From NCBI RefSeq assembly GCF_032854445.1, contig NC_088301.1:34333187-34397186 (forward strand): a stretch of 64,000 nt of DNA. The letters run 5' to 3'. The translations under genes and the position numbers were made by a program. The DNA is from Liolophura sinensis. Taxonomy: Eukaryota; Mollusca; Polyplacophora; Chitonida; Chitonidae. The notes under the pieces were generated by a model. That model did no database searches. It saw only the letters and a program-made list of their open reading frames with translations, and was not told the origin of the DNA. Positions 1-13,453 of the stretch are shown piece by piece; the first letter of the stretch is position 1; each line of letters begins with the position of its first letter.

Positions 1-2900
1 CTTGCATGTCATAGACATCTGTGGTAAAGTTGTGCACTAACTCCCCACAATGTCTTTTACCACCACAATCATTTACAACTCCATAACATATGAAGTCACT
101 GCTCTGCAATCCTTATGCATACTATAAACAGTGATAGGTGTAACAGTGTAAAAATTTTGGTCTTCCTTGTTGATTTCATGCAAGATCTTAGCACTATATA
201 ATTAGAAGGTAATATCTGCATATGACCGTGTCAATCATTCTACTATTTTTTGGTTAAGAGGTCAATATTTGAATGTATCAAATGACTTGAACATTATGCA
301 GGTTTACAAACTACTGGTATTCTCTAAATGCCTTACTTTGTTGGTTTAACCCCTTAAGTTTGCTTGTATATGCTTTCATAACTAATATGCATCTGGGGCC
401 AAAAGAAGTATAGTGGGAGAATCTTAGTGGGCCGGAGAATTCAAGGCAAAAATGGTTAAACACTAGATTTTACCTTGTGACCTTATGGAAGCACAACTTT
501 GTTTCCCCAGTGCTGTATGTGTTTTTGCTATAGCCCAGGGGGGTTTGAACCATTTTTTGATTTTCTTAATAAATGTAATTAGTTGAACTTCAGAAAACAA
601 AACATTGCTTTATGATTAATATATATTTTTTTTACTGTAGATAACTTGCTATATGGTACTATGAGTGGTCTTATCTATTAGTATTACCTAATACTACATT
701 TATTACATTCTATATTGATATTCATGTATTTATGTATTTGTACATAATATATGTGAAAATAAAACCTGTGGACATGTAGCTAGGACAGTATGCAGGTTCT
801 GTATGAATGTAATGAATTTAAACTTCCACATTTTTAAATCAAACTGGTCCAACAGGTCTTAAAGTTCCTATGAATTTTCTAGCAATAAATTGAGTCACAG
901 GGGGACTGACAAAAAAAAATGACAACACCTGTGTAGCGGTAAGCTTATATTCCGCAAGTCTTTGTGTTGGACATACTTTTGTAATCAGAATTTACTGTGT
1001 ACCAGTACATGTACATACTGATGATGGTTTATTGTTTATATATGCATAGAAAAATAATGTACAAATAAGATGGTTTCTGCCCTTAAGACATGCATGTTTA
1101 TCATGATATCATGAGTTAGAAAATTTACTTGTGATTTCACGTCACTAATTGTGGAAAATAGAAAGTAAATACATTACTCTATATATTTGTATTAATCACC
1201 CTGGTTTTTGTATTTAAACATAAAGCTGCTTCTCTGAAATTAAGTGCATGTATTAGGTATTTGAACTTCTGTATACAATGTAGAAGTACATTGTCGTCCT
1301 AATAAAGGTTTTAATGTTAAAATCCCAAACATTAGAACTACACAAACTAGTAGACCTTTTATGTTGCTTGCACTGTTTTGGTGAAATATCAATCAAGTTT
1401 AAGCATTATACATTAATTACAAAGTAAATACATGTAAATTATCTCTTGATAATTTCAGTTTTTGCAATTTTGTAATGGAGTAAATATTCATAATTCTATA
1501 CATGATTCAAGGCTATGTTTCAGACATGATTCAATGGCTCAGGTAGAGTGTAACATTTACTTGTACTTTTAGCAGTACATCAGGTGGTAACGGCATGTTA
1601 GTGTTCATGCTACTGAAAGAAGGTGAATACTCATGACTGTTGTAAATGTTTACTACAGTTCACTTGTAATATCTATAACGATGTACGAAGTGCAAGTTTA
1701 CTCTCTTACATACATGTAGAAGCAAGAGTTTGTGGGGTGTGAAAATCCAAGAATGCATACATTTTGTAAAAGCCTAATCTTTCTGAATATATTATATACA
1801 TACATCCAGGCATAGATTTAGCTACTTCACTGTGAGATTAGCCATTTTTCTATATTTTCCGTATATTTTCCACATTAAATTTCTTATGTAAGTGTTTCCC
1901 AAAACACCCCTACCTTCATGCCACCTTAACTAAAGTTAGATGGTTACAGGTAAATCTTGTTACAGCGTTAGGAGCCGAATTCCTTCAGGGGATTCTACAC
2001 ATTTTTTTTTTTCAATTTGATTATCTTAGGGTATTACTTAGGCTATGGATTTTGATTACAATTGAAGCTCTGAAGCATTTGACAGGAGGAGCCCAGTGTG
2101 GGTTGCCAGCAAAAGAGGTTATAGTGTGGCAATGAGGCTAGGATGTCATGTTAACGATGTAACTGATGACAGCTGACAGGCTTGGTGACAGGATCTCTCA
2201 GGGCTTACTGATCTGGGAGCTGATAATCACCTCCATTCCCCTGATCACACTCTAACACACCACCAAACCAACACAAGCTACCACTGCACCCCACCCCATC
2301 CCCCACCCGAACTTGTCATTTTTTTTTTGTTAAACATAATAGGCGATTTATGGGCCAGATGGGAAACATGTTATGTAATTTATTAACCAGGGTAGTATTG
2401 TCAAAGTTAACCTAGTGCTTGCCCACACATTATATCACATGCTTCATTTTCAGATTTAACTCAAAGTGTGATGATAAATGAAGAAAAATGCTATCCCCTG
2501 TATACATTTATACTAATTTAAGGTAATTATGGCTGCACATGGGCTTATGCACTGTATACAAGCATGTGGGTGTGCTTAAAGTTTGAGTGAAACAGATGTC
2601 TGAAATTTTGGTGTTAAAATGTTTGATGTAATTTCTTTTCTCCTTCACACAGGTGTGATACTGGTTAGACAGATGTGGTAGAATAATTAAAGATATATTC
2701 CATTGTTGCTCACAACGCTATTAGATAAGAGATACATGTATACATAGCTGTGATTGTCCTATAATTTTAGTGGTTACTTCACATGTGCATCACCTGTGTT
2801 TAAATTAAAGTCTTAATTGACTTATACAAGGATCAAATTAAGAGGTGATAAGTATGAACTACATATATATTTACTCTTATTTTGACTTTTGTATAAGTCG

Positions 2901-2934
<34 letters not shown>

Positions 2935-4486
2935 GCGTATATACCAGCGTTCATGTTTCTGTTCATGGAAATAGGACTATATTTTTTATAAGAAAACTTT
3001 GTCAGGATCCCAAAAATGGACACAACAGTGTATAACAATCATGATCAGACATATCCTCTTTTCTCTTTCTGTATATAAATAGGTGGTTGGCCTTATCATT
3101 CTTAATTAATAACTGATCAAGTTTTTTGTGCATGTCAACCTGAAAATGGCTCTATGAATATTATAATAAGAAATGAAACTACTATGGAGAAAAATACTGT
3201 TTATTGTCCTTCATCAGTAGCTCTGCCTCTCAAACAGAATTTAATTTAAGTTTTAATTAATGTATGCCTAACATTCCTACACATCGTGTCCTCAGAAATA
3301 AAAATACCAACTAAAGCACAAGATGATTAGACAGATAAAAAGACTTATCTTCTTACCATACTATTAAACACTGACATCAGCAAAGTATTGGGTGTTATCT
3401 GTAAGACATAAATTTGAGATCTTCCTTCAGTGGCCTATACTGTTCTAATATGCAAACAACTTGGCTTAAAAAATAGGGGTAGTGCATTCTGTGATTTAGT
3501 GATTGTCATGTAAACCCCACATGTATGTCATACATGTGCAGTGTGCATTTATTTTACTGACTTTAAGCTTATTAAAATGACCAGTCTGAAGCTTAATCCA
3601 TGTTGAAAATTTATACATTTGTCATTTGAGCATACCTATTAAAGTGACTTTCAAATCTTAATCTGCAAGATGATGTAGGTACTGTTAATCATACGTGGAG
3701 ACCTAATGTACATGTACACTTAATTATGAAGATAAACAGCTTGTATAAACCAGTACACATGTATGCCTGCATCCATATAAGTAAAAATATGAACATATCA
3801 TTCAGACAAAGGTAATAATGACTACATGTACTTAAATAAAATATATCAGGGTAAATGTTCTGGGTTACATCGTGAGATTACATGCACAGGTCTGTATTTT
3901 TTCTTGCACACAGCTGGAAAAAGTTTGAAGTTCATGGTTGTCAAAATCATGGCTGCATTCAAAGTCTGTGCTAAGCTTTCTTAATGTATATGGTCTATCT
4001 CAAGTGTCCCCTGCCTGTTTTCTTCTGTAACATGTACATACATGTACCCTTGTGTAAAGGTTTACGATTTTTAAACATTTACCTAATTCTTATATTTATG
4101 TTTAAAATGCAGTGTACAGTGTACCTTCCATACTGCTGTTATTCATTAGGATATCTATTAACAGTTTCACAAAGAAATAAAACACAAGAAAAAGATTTTA
4201 AGGGCCTTTTAATTTTGTTTCGTTTACCTATGTAAATGTAATGATATGTCTGGATCGAGTAAATCTATATAGAAGCCTATATATTTTGTAACTATTCAAC
4301 TGTAGAATATTAAAACATATGGGTTCATGTTATGAATTAGACATTTAAACAATGTTTATATATAAATTTAGCCAGCTACATGTATATGTACAGTGTATAG
4401 GACTGGTTTAGATCAGGCTATGCTTTAAAAAGACACTTAATTGAATCATGCAGTTCACAGGCAACAGAAGTGCAAGTTTTACTTAC
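1..4486. other. AT-rich non-coding stretch
   Basis: No supportable gene on either strand. It holds a TA microsatellite (2.9 kb) and a less AT-rich patch at about 2080-2310 with a C-rich end. Many TACATGTA-type words. Short ORFs near 3984 are by chance. Confidence 0.6.
2903..2929. repeat. TA microsatellite
   Basis: An uninterrupted TA run of 27 bases. Confidence 0.95.
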
Positions 4487-4545
4487 CTTCACGTCTATTG
4501 TGCAGTAGTGTTTATCTTTCTGGGAGACGAAGTGGGTAGCATTTA
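4487..4545 (-). other. Exon-like segment, unassigned (59 nt)
   Basis: On the minus strand a good acceptor (ttcttttgtactttcag) and a perfect donor (AAG followed by gtaagt) bracket 59 nt. Only one frame is open, reading NATHFVSQKDKHYCTIDVK and ending in phase 0. The composition is protein-like. I do not recognise the family. No neighbouring minus-strand exon was found, so it could be an isolated chance match, a relic, or an exon of a gene whose other exons lie outside. Confidence 0.3.
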
Positions 4546-4636
4546 CTGAAAGTACAAAAGAATTCAGCATATAACTTTGTGAAACAATTGATTAACGTCA
4601 CTGTGACGATTGCAGGAGAGAGTAACTCAATAACTC

Positions 4637-4705
4637 TGACCCCCTCCCCACCACCCTTCTCCCAGCAGTCTCTCCTCTTCTCTAACCCCCCTCCTCCCAC
4701 CCTCA
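4637..4705. repeat. C-rich polypyrimidine tract
   Basis: A C/T-only-leaning stretch (cccctccccaccacccttct and similar) just right of the exon-like segment on the minus strand. It gives spurious overlapping frames on both strands. Confidence 0.8.
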
Positions 4706-5034
4706 CCTTCAGCACAGCCGGCTGTCTCACAACTCCTTACTATCACTACCACCAGTGTTCTCAGGTACCACTTAAATATTGCTGATATAAAATAAAGACA
4801 TTGACATTTGTTCTCCTTTAACCATCTATGTTCCCCCAATATTTCCCAAATGAGCAGAAAGCCTAGAAAGCACAGAATACATGCTGCCCTTCATAGAAAC
4901 TCAGTGCTTTTTTCCAGGCTTTACCAGACTTTAAAGCATGGGATTAAAATTGTGAGTGTAAAATGCTCCTTTCCTGATTGAAATGCCTTGATAGAGTGCA
5001 GTACTGCTGGGTCATATGTTATATATATATGCAG

Positions 5035-5166
5035 ATGGAGATAGATCTGGACAGTGTCAATACAGATGGTTTTAAGGAGGTCTGTATACTTTTGCAAAAT
5101 TTTCTTTCTGAATTGCCAAGTGAGTTATTACCTAGAAATGCTGCCATGTTAGCTGAGTGTATATAT
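5035..5166 (+). other. Exon-like segment, unassigned (132 nt)
   Basis: An AG at 5034 is followed by a 44-codon open frame starting ATG and ending on a complete codon before gtaagt at 5167. The peptide begins MEIDLDSVNTDG and continues as a leucine-rich amphipathic stretch (LLQNFLSELPSELLPRN). The acceptor is poor: a TA repeat rather than a pyrimidine tract. I cannot place it in a family. It may be a real exon of an unidentified plus-strand gene, or chance. Confidence 0.25.
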
Positions 5167-7708
5167 GTAAGTGCCTTCTCCAGTTAGTATCCACACTGTA
5201 CGTGTGGGTCTAGGACATGACTGGGAATCATGGAACAAGTGCATGGTCTGGCAATGATTGCTGAAACCCCCTTTTTTCTCCTCTTTTCCAAATGGCGAGG
5301 TCACTGAGTGCCTCGCCTGGCTGTTTGACACTGCAGCAGGGCCGTGTTGGGGGGCCCCTAAGAGTCATCAATGAATGAAGCCACAAACGGCAGTGTGTAC
5401 TACTCAAGCCCCAGTTGTAAAACATCTTGTAAGCAGAGCATCTTGGCTGCCTTCATTGGCCTTAGGGGAAATGAGATCTCCTTGCATTGGGGGAATGTCT
5501 TTGGAAGAAACAGGACAGGAGAATGCAGCCCAGTGATAACCTTTGCCTACAAGTTCTACCATTGTAGTTGTGATGGAGATACTGCAGCTAGAGGCAAACG
5601 GACTACACAGAACACCCTCAGAGGCATCCCTTCAGCTGCTTTTTCACATGTTTTACATTGTTTACATTTCCAAAATAACATCCCGGCTAAGAAACGACTG
5701 CAGCCTTTAAATATATAGTAACAGGATACCACTTGGGTTCTCTTGACTTCTGCATGTAAATTACATGGATTGGAGCTCTGGCACTGTGCCTAGCTACTTA
5801 AGGGCGGGTTATAAAGGAACCAGGGTATCTTCTGACGCAAAATGATAATTCTCTACCTCACGACTGGTGAAAAAGAGATGTGGAACAAAAAAAAAGTAGT
5901 AAAAACACCCAAAAACATGTGCGTATTGCAAAGGCTGAAAGAAGTGCACGCAGGGTTTTAACTTTCACTGGATTTTGTATTTCCTTTGCTATCAAAACAG
6001 AACGGGTTTCACATGGAGGAGAGAGATAGTGGGAAGCTGAAGGCCTGTAGTTTTACAAGGCTTACTACCTCAGAGAGTCATTAAAACTCCTCAGCTTATC
6101 TCACTACACTTCCTCTGTGGTGAAACCAGTGGGAGAAAAAGGAAAAGTGGAGGGGGTGGGGGGTATGGCCAGAGATTGTAATTTGGGTGTGATCAGGAGA
6201 CTGAAGATTGCATGAATATTATCTGGGTACCTGCAAAATAGAATGCCTTGAAAGACATGCAGAGTATACTGCCTAAACTGAATATGCAGATATGCACGCG
6301 TGGTCTGCTGTTAATCAGCTATCGTGTTTCACACAATGCCATTGTTGACCTTTTCAGAATCGTCCAAACAGCGATGGTGTGATGTATTACTAGCCTCTGT
6401 TATAACTTAAAATCAATATCAGCACAGGCATCCTAATGTTCTAGCGGGTCTTCATGATGAGGTGTGAACATGTATATAATTTTGGATATCACAGGATGGG
6501 TGTGGTTTCATAATGTGACTGCTTATATACATGTATATGCACATATCACAGCATACATGTAGTAATTGATAAGGATTCTTTGGTGTAGGCCTTCAGTGCA
6601 TACATATCTGATTATACCAGCATTATATCTGAATAAAATGTGTGCAACATGTTTGACATATTTTCAGTTTAAGTGTTTCAAATGTTTAAATGGACTTAAA
6701 GGAGTTTTGATGTATTTTTCAAATATTTTAGACACTTATGCATGTGTTAAAACCAACACATACAGGTACAACAATCGTCCAGTTCTATGTTCTTTTTATT
6801 ATGAAATGCATTAATTTCTTAATTGAACATACCAGATATAACCTTAGACAGAAAAGCAATTTCAGAATTGTGACGTAACCATATATAGCAGTTTACTACA
6901 TATTTGCACTGTATGCTTGAATGTTACAGACATTGTGAGAATATTTTATACAGATACGTGTACATGTTTGTATATATACATGCACTTGTACAAATATGTT
7001 TTTTTTCTTCATATAATACTTACATGTACAGTACAATTTGTGCTTTACAAGTAATCTATTGCTGCTCTTCTTGCTATGTTGATAATGTGTGCAGGCTGAT
7101 AATTATGTGTTTCATGAGAAAATGTGCTCTGTTACATGTGTATTCATTCAGTGTTGTACTATATGTACATGTTTATTTACATGTACAGTACCTAAGAATG
7201 TGGGCAGCTTTAATTAAAGGAAAATTGTGTTGTTTCTGTGCATGCTCATGTTAAGAAAACAGTTAAATGAAGGCATTAGGAGTTTAAGGCAAAGTCAAAC
7301 TTTCACGATAAATGTATAATATTTTGCTGTACAAGATTATTATGACAGGCAAAACGTTTTATCCTATGTTCAATTCATACAGAGATGATTTACTTACGTT
7401 ACAGGTAGTTGCACATCTCAGGGGTAATATGCATACATACATACATGTACATATAAACTTAAAATACATGTATAAACACTATAGGTATTTATCCTGAGGA
7501 CTTGAAAACACTGGTAGAACTCCGGACAGACCAGGCTTATTTGAATGCAGTAGTTCCTGTGATTTCCGGTTGTCTTGAACAACCAACTGGTTTTAATTGA
7601 GTTTGTGGCATTTATGGATCCATGGCCACCCTCCTTTTACCAGCTGGGTTTGAGGTATTGTGCACCACAAGCTTGTAAATTCATATAACTCAAGCATGAA
7701 CAGTCGGC

Positions 7709-7731
7709 AGTAGTAGTAGTAGTAGTAGTAG
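7709..7731. repeat. TAG trinucleotide repeat
   Basis: About seven uninterrupted TAG units. Confidence 0.95.
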
Positions 7732-7873
7732 CCTGTCCCTAGGCTTCACATAGCATTAAGAACTGGCCACAGCCTGGCACATTAATGAACTGAACTCTCT
7801 AAAACTCAAAGCCCTTTTAATTCACTAGCCCTGTGTGGACCGGCTTTTCTTGTATAAATATACGTTGTTTCAT

Positions 7874-7888
7874 GTTGCCATGGTGACC
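7874..7888. promoter_or_regulatory. X-box-like motif
   Basis: gttgccatggtgacc fits the RFX X-box palindrome with one mismatch. No adjacent gene was identified. Confidence 0.28.
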
Positions 7889-9084
7889 AGATTCACAAGA
7901 TACCAGCTCCTAGCATGCATGTACATTTTTGAAGTATTTTATCTCTATATCTGAGCATGTCATGTAAATTAATAATTGAGAGCGCAGTTGAGGTATTAGA
8001 TTACTGTGTAAAAAAAAGAAGCCATGTTCTGTAGTCTCCAATCCTTTTCTTTTGATCTCATTTTGAGAGTGGAAATTAAAATGAATTGAATGCCCGGAGC
8101 AATGAACCACTAGAAATCTATGACCTCCCAGTGTAGATCAGTGAATGCATTCGTTAAAATCTGACAAAGATAAATACTAAATAGTTTTTAAGATCTCTTT
8201 TCTCTCCTGAGTGCTTATACAAAGGAGAGATGAGTAACGGCTTTCAAAATAGCTAAAATGAAAATGAAATCTTTATTTAATTAAATACATAGGAAATTAA
8301 ATTAACATATATAGCTGAATAGCTTTACTTGATTCTCAAGTTTTTTTTGAGAAAAGAATTAACGAGGTTTGAATTTAAAATGAAACACATGTGGCAGAGG
8401 TGCCTTGAATATCACGACTTGTATGTAAAAAGGTCTATAATTTGGTTGACCTTGGGTTTTTTTTTTTTTTTTGTCTATTTTGTTATTAGTTTCCTACAGT
8501 TTTAATTATTTTGATACCTCTCCCTATGGCATTTCATTATCTTCTTTCAGCTCTCACAGTCTTCTAGCAAATTAAAATTCTTAAAGTATTCATTTACGTG
8601 TAGCATTTAAATTTAGCCAGTGGTAATTTACTCTGATAAAGGCTACTGTGTTTACCTTAAATACATGATACTTGCAATTAAGTCATGCATATTATAAAAG
8701 TTGTTGAATATTTAGATAGTTAGGTAATTCAGACAGAAAAGTTTCAAACATTGTAATGCTGTTACATGTCACAAAGACGTTAATATTTTGTAGATACAGG
8801 CATTTTGGATTCAAGATAGTTTGATTTTGTAACATTTTGAAAGCTGATATATTTTATAGATTACTGAAGTGTCAGGTATAGGGAACTATGAAGTCATGGC
8901 TTAAGTATTGTGAAATATAAATGGCTGTCTAAGGACTTCGAGACTTAAATGAGAAAGTGTGCTGAATAATCTAGAATTTGTTTATATGATTGTTAGGAAA
9001 CACCATACTCAAGAATTTTTAGCTTTTTCTATTTTTATATGATAATGAAAGTCTAGAAAGTCTTATGTGTAATCTTATATAAAA

Positions 9085-9480
9085 TCTGTGGAGGGTTATC
9101 TGGTGAGAAAGTTTGCAGAGGGAGTAATCTGGTGAGAAAGTCTGCAAAGGTAGCAATTGGTGAGATAGTCTGCAGATATAATAATCTGTTGAGGAAGTTT
9201 ATGGAGGTTGTAATCTGGTGAGAATATGTGGAGATTGAAGTAGTATTCTGATGAGAAATTCTGCAGAGGTAGTTATGCGATGGGAAAGAGTGGAGATTGT
9301 GGTAGCTAGTACTCTGATGAGAAAGTCTGCAGAAGTAGTAATCTGATGAGAGTATGGAGATCGAGGTATTCATCTGATAAGAAAGTCCCCAGCAATAGTA
9401 ATATGATGGGAAAGTCTGCAGATGTGTGCTGTGCAGATGAATATGATGAGATAGTTGCAGGGTACTCCGGTGTGAAAGTT
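9085..9480. repeat. Degenerate tandem repeat, short units
   Basis: Irregular repetition of taatctggtgagaaagtctg and close variants at spacings of about 25-60 bp. The minus strand stays open over much of it, giving repetitive serine/histidine/threonine-rich peptides that are not genes. It grades into the 75-bp array that follows. Confidence 0.75.
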
Positions 9481-10010
9481 TGTTGAGTAATCTGAGGCAA
9501 AACTGTGCTGATAAATAAGTGGGATAGCTGGTTATGTTTTTAGTGAGAAAGATTGCTGAGTAACCAAGCTGTTCTGATGAATCCGATGGGATAGATTGTA
9601 GAGTACTGTGGTGATGTTGAAGGTGTGTTGAATAAATAGGTGAAATACTGTAATGATGGATCTGCTGGTATAACTGGCCATGTAGTCTGGTGATAAAGTT
9701 TGTTGAATAAATAGGTCAAATGGTGTTATGATGAATCTGCTGGGATAGCTGGCTGTGTATTCTGGTGATAAAGTTTGTTGAATAAATAAGTGAAATGCTG
9801 TTACAATGAATCCGCTGGGATAGCTGGCCGTGTAGTTTGGTGAGAAAGTTTGTTGAGTAACGGGTAAAAAACTGATCTCATGAATCCAATAAGTTAGGTT
9901 GCAAAGTATTTTGGTGAGAAAGTTTGTGGAGTAATCTGTTGTGAAATACTGTTGTGATTAATTGGCCTGCAGGATAGTTTGGAGAGAAATATTGCTGAAT
10001 AATTTGGTAA
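9481..10010. repeat. Minisatellite with about 75-bp unit
   Basis: About six diverged copies. Unit starts near 9578, 9654, 9728, 9804 and 9879 are marked by tgatgaatctgctgggatag, followed by tctggtgataaagtttgttg and aataaataggt. The middle three copies are the most alike. The sub-motif tctggtgagaaagtttg links it to the short-unit array just before, so the whole 0.9 kb probably grew from one seed. Confidence 0.85.
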
Positions 10011-12589
10011 GATACATGAACCCTGCTGATTAATATGATGAAAAAGACTCTTGAGTGTGTGGTGGAAAGTTAGTGACACACTGAGAATTAACTGAGAATG
10101 TCTTTTGAGAAGTGTAGTGAGAATGTCTCTCAAATGAAAAGCTTGCATGTATTTGCATGCATACCAAAACTATGGTCAAATTGCATTGAGAATTTTAAAT
10201 GTTTATTATGCATTCCTTCCAGTGTATTGTGATGTGAATTGTCCCTGTATTTTAGTGTGTCTGTCTTTATGTAGTGAATAACTGTGATCATTAATTATGT
10301 GAGGAAGTCTGTAAGCTTAGAAATGTGAAAGACTGTGAGGTGATTATTTTCAAGAAAATGCTTAGTAATCAAGTAATCAATAAAGCGTATTGAAGTAGAG
10401 AAAGTCCAATAAGTCCTCTGAAATGATTGATTTCATTGGGTTTTGATTTCTGTTTGTCTGAAGTCTTGTTGTGTATAGTTTTTTTTCTTCTTTTCAGTGT
10501 CTTAAATTTTTGTTGCCTCAAACTTCCATGGCCAAGTTGCAACTTCCAGAATACTAAAAGAAATCAGAGAAATCGTTTTCATACTTATGACTTACAGTCC
10601 TTTCACCACATTACATTATTAACTGTTTTATATTTTATTATGTAAGCAATAAATGTATACAGTTCCATCTGTCTCTTCTTTAGGGCTTTGGTACTTCCTG
10701 ATATGGTGAATTTTATGAGGCTTTTAATGCTGTTGACATTATGTAGAACCATATAAGATATTTTATATCAGCTAAGCAAGGCCAGGTATTGGAAGAAAGA
10801 GTTCAAATTGTGTTGGTTGCTGTGTGCATAACAGTTTTAGTGTCTTTTTCTTTCTTTTTTTGAACTATGGTTTGAAGTCTGTAGAGGCACCAAGTGACGA
10901 TTTATATTCCTCAGTTAATGATCTGGAGTTTTATGTAGGGACTTTGATGGACAATGTTCATTTACTTAAATAAAATGCTTAAGGAAATTGAAAGTACAGG
11001 TAAAGTCTTTTTGTTCAGCTCAAAGATACATACTGAAGGTTGCATGTTATAGCAATTTCTTGATGTAGGAGCTGTTGAGTTTTTCAGATTTATACATGCA
11101 TATATACAGTTACACATATATAACATGATATACATGTATAAGTGGATAATAGACTTGATCGTTCGTGTAATATGTGCAACATGATGCCATGTTTCTTTTA
11201 GATTAAATTCTTGAGTTGAAGCAATTCTTCAGCCCTGTGTACTTCTTGAGACCTGAATTTACATGTAAATGATCAAAATGTCTTCTTCTGCTCACTTGTT
11301 TACTGGTGTTCATTAGTTATTTTATTTCACATTTGTAAATAATTATGTATACAATTACCTGTACTATTTGTACATGTAAAAAGGTATGGTAGTGTTTACT
11401 TAATTTAATATATATTTGATCTTCATTTGGTTTAATATGTATACTTATGCCTTCCAACATTTCTGAAAAATGATATTACTTAATCCATGAAATCATTATT
11501 GGAAGTATCGTAAGTACAGGTACATTTACAGTGTGTCTTCTGTAAGTCTTGTACACTTACATACATGTGTACTTTAAGATTTAAGTAAACTGTAGGTGTT
11601 TTCCCATTTTAGAACAGAGGTTTTAGTTTTTGGCTATAGACATATAAGTGTACTTCCTGAAAGGCAAGTCCAGTCAACTTTCACCCATAGAGATAAATGA
11701 TATACCGTACATATATGTGTATACAAAATGTAAGCAAGTTAGTTGATGCGAAACAACCCTGTTATTGATCGGTCAACCTGGTGTGGGGGCTAGATCATCA
11801 ACACTTACATATATGAAATAAAAAAACACAACAAATTTTGCAACAGAGGAGTGATAGTGACGTAGGTGTCGGCCAATTAATGACTTGTAGACCTGATATG
11901 GTTGGAGAGTCTGGTCTAACAATACTGGCTGACTTCAGTTATGATGATTATAGTGATGTGTTAAATGTGCTTATTGAATTGCTGAACCTTCTCCCTACAG
12001 GCTCAAACCTGGACAGCTTCCAAAAGAACTGACAGATGGAATATTTGGGTTACATATAACAAATACAGGCCCCTCTGATCAGAATGCGACTGCCTGGCCA
12101 GACCACTGATGCCATTACAATCCCCAATGACGCAAAAATTGATAAAATAGCTGGCATGTTTTCACAGTTTTATTTGGCTCAGGGTTTTGTGATTGTGGGT
12201 AGGGCTGTTTGAGATTTTACTTTTCACCAAAGATGTTTGTTGTTTTTTCTGGTGAGTCATGTTTGAATCGAATAGAGAAGCAGGGCATAATTGGCTTTGA
12301 TATGTATACATTGTAGGTGGATGACATGTCATGCGAGGATTTATTCACGAACATGTATGTATTCACAAATCGATCAGGCAAAAATTAAACAAACAAAGGC
12401 AAGATAAATTCCAGTTGCCTTCAAACGGAATAATGGCAGTTGTACGTGGCGGAAATTTACAACCGCAGGACGTTTAAAAGGGAAACAAAAGGAGGCTGGC
12501 TTGGACAGGAAAGTTTGGCATGATCAGTTGCAATATCCCTGCCAATGAAGAACAGTTAAAGGGGGTAACTGGAGATTATTGATATTTAA

Positions 12590-12720
12590 AGTGGAGGCCA
12601 GAAAAAGGAATTGACCTGAGGTCTTGTTTCCATGGCGACCGCCTGATGGAGGGTCTGCCTCTGGTTTTAATTTGGTTATCATCTCTGGGTATACAAGCCT
12701 AGCCTATCAACTATCTATTG
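12590..12720. promoter_or_regulatory. Less AT-rich block with X-box-like site
   Basis: gtttccatggcgac at 12626-12639 fits the RFX X-box palindrome (GTHNYYATRRNAAC) with one mismatch. The surrounding 130 bp is GC-richer and non-coding. Confidence 0.28.
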
Positions 12721-13427
12721 CTGGCATATAATATGATAAAGTGAAGACATGCTCGCTTGTTGAACTAGCACAGGTTAGAAGTGAGGGATTGAAATTTACA
12801 CTGCCAAGGGCCTGCCATAGTCATTCTCACACCTACTGGGAAATTGCTAGTGCAGAAAAAAAAATATCCCAACAATATTAATTTACATTACATTCAGTAA
12901 TAATAACTGATGTGCACCCTTTGAATATTATTAATATCATCACTATATTGATTTCTAGGGATGTAATATAGACGTAAAAGCTTCTTTATATACAAGAACA
13001 TATGTGTGCTATGAATTTATGTGACTGTTTCTGTCTGATGACGTCGATGAAATGTGTGCTGCACTTGTTCTTCAACATAGGCGTTCATTGTCTAAATCTA
13101 AACAATATATAATACACCATGTGGTAAATACTAGTAATGCTGCACGTGATGATTCATTTCTGCAACAGTCTTTGTGTTGTGATTAAAAAAATTATTGTTT
13201 TATTGAGTTACACTTTTCTGAGAATATACGTGTGGGAGTAACGGTAATTCAATTATGAATATTACAGATGAAAATGGTGTGGTGTTGACGCTTTACATTC
13301 CTTAGAATAAACACTTTGAAAAGAAATAATTTGAAAATGCATTGTACACATGATTTTTGTGCAGTTTTTTTTAATTAGAGTGTACATGTACTACTGGAGC
13401 ATATTACATGTACACATATATTTGAGT

Positions 13428-13453
13428 TTTGTCATAAAGATTTGTCATAAAGA
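13428..13453. repeat. Perfect 13-bp tandem duplication
   Basis: tttgtcataaaga occurs twice back to back. Confidence 0.9.

Larger units (their letters stand above)
5167..9084. other. Non-coding stretch
   Basis: Contains a less AT-rich block at about 5180-6370, where a 115-residue plus ORF (5371-5718) shows no family features, then AT-rich DNA with a TAG repeat and an X-box-like site. No exon supported. Confidence 0.55.

Noticed and set aside
5371-5718. 115-residue plus-strand ORF in a GC-richer block
   Set aside because: Composition is not protein-like and no splice sites fit; the open frame follows from lower AT content.
9053-9500. Two minus-strand ORFs of 106 and 64 residues
   Set aside because: They read a degenerate tandem array; the peptides are just the repeat translated.
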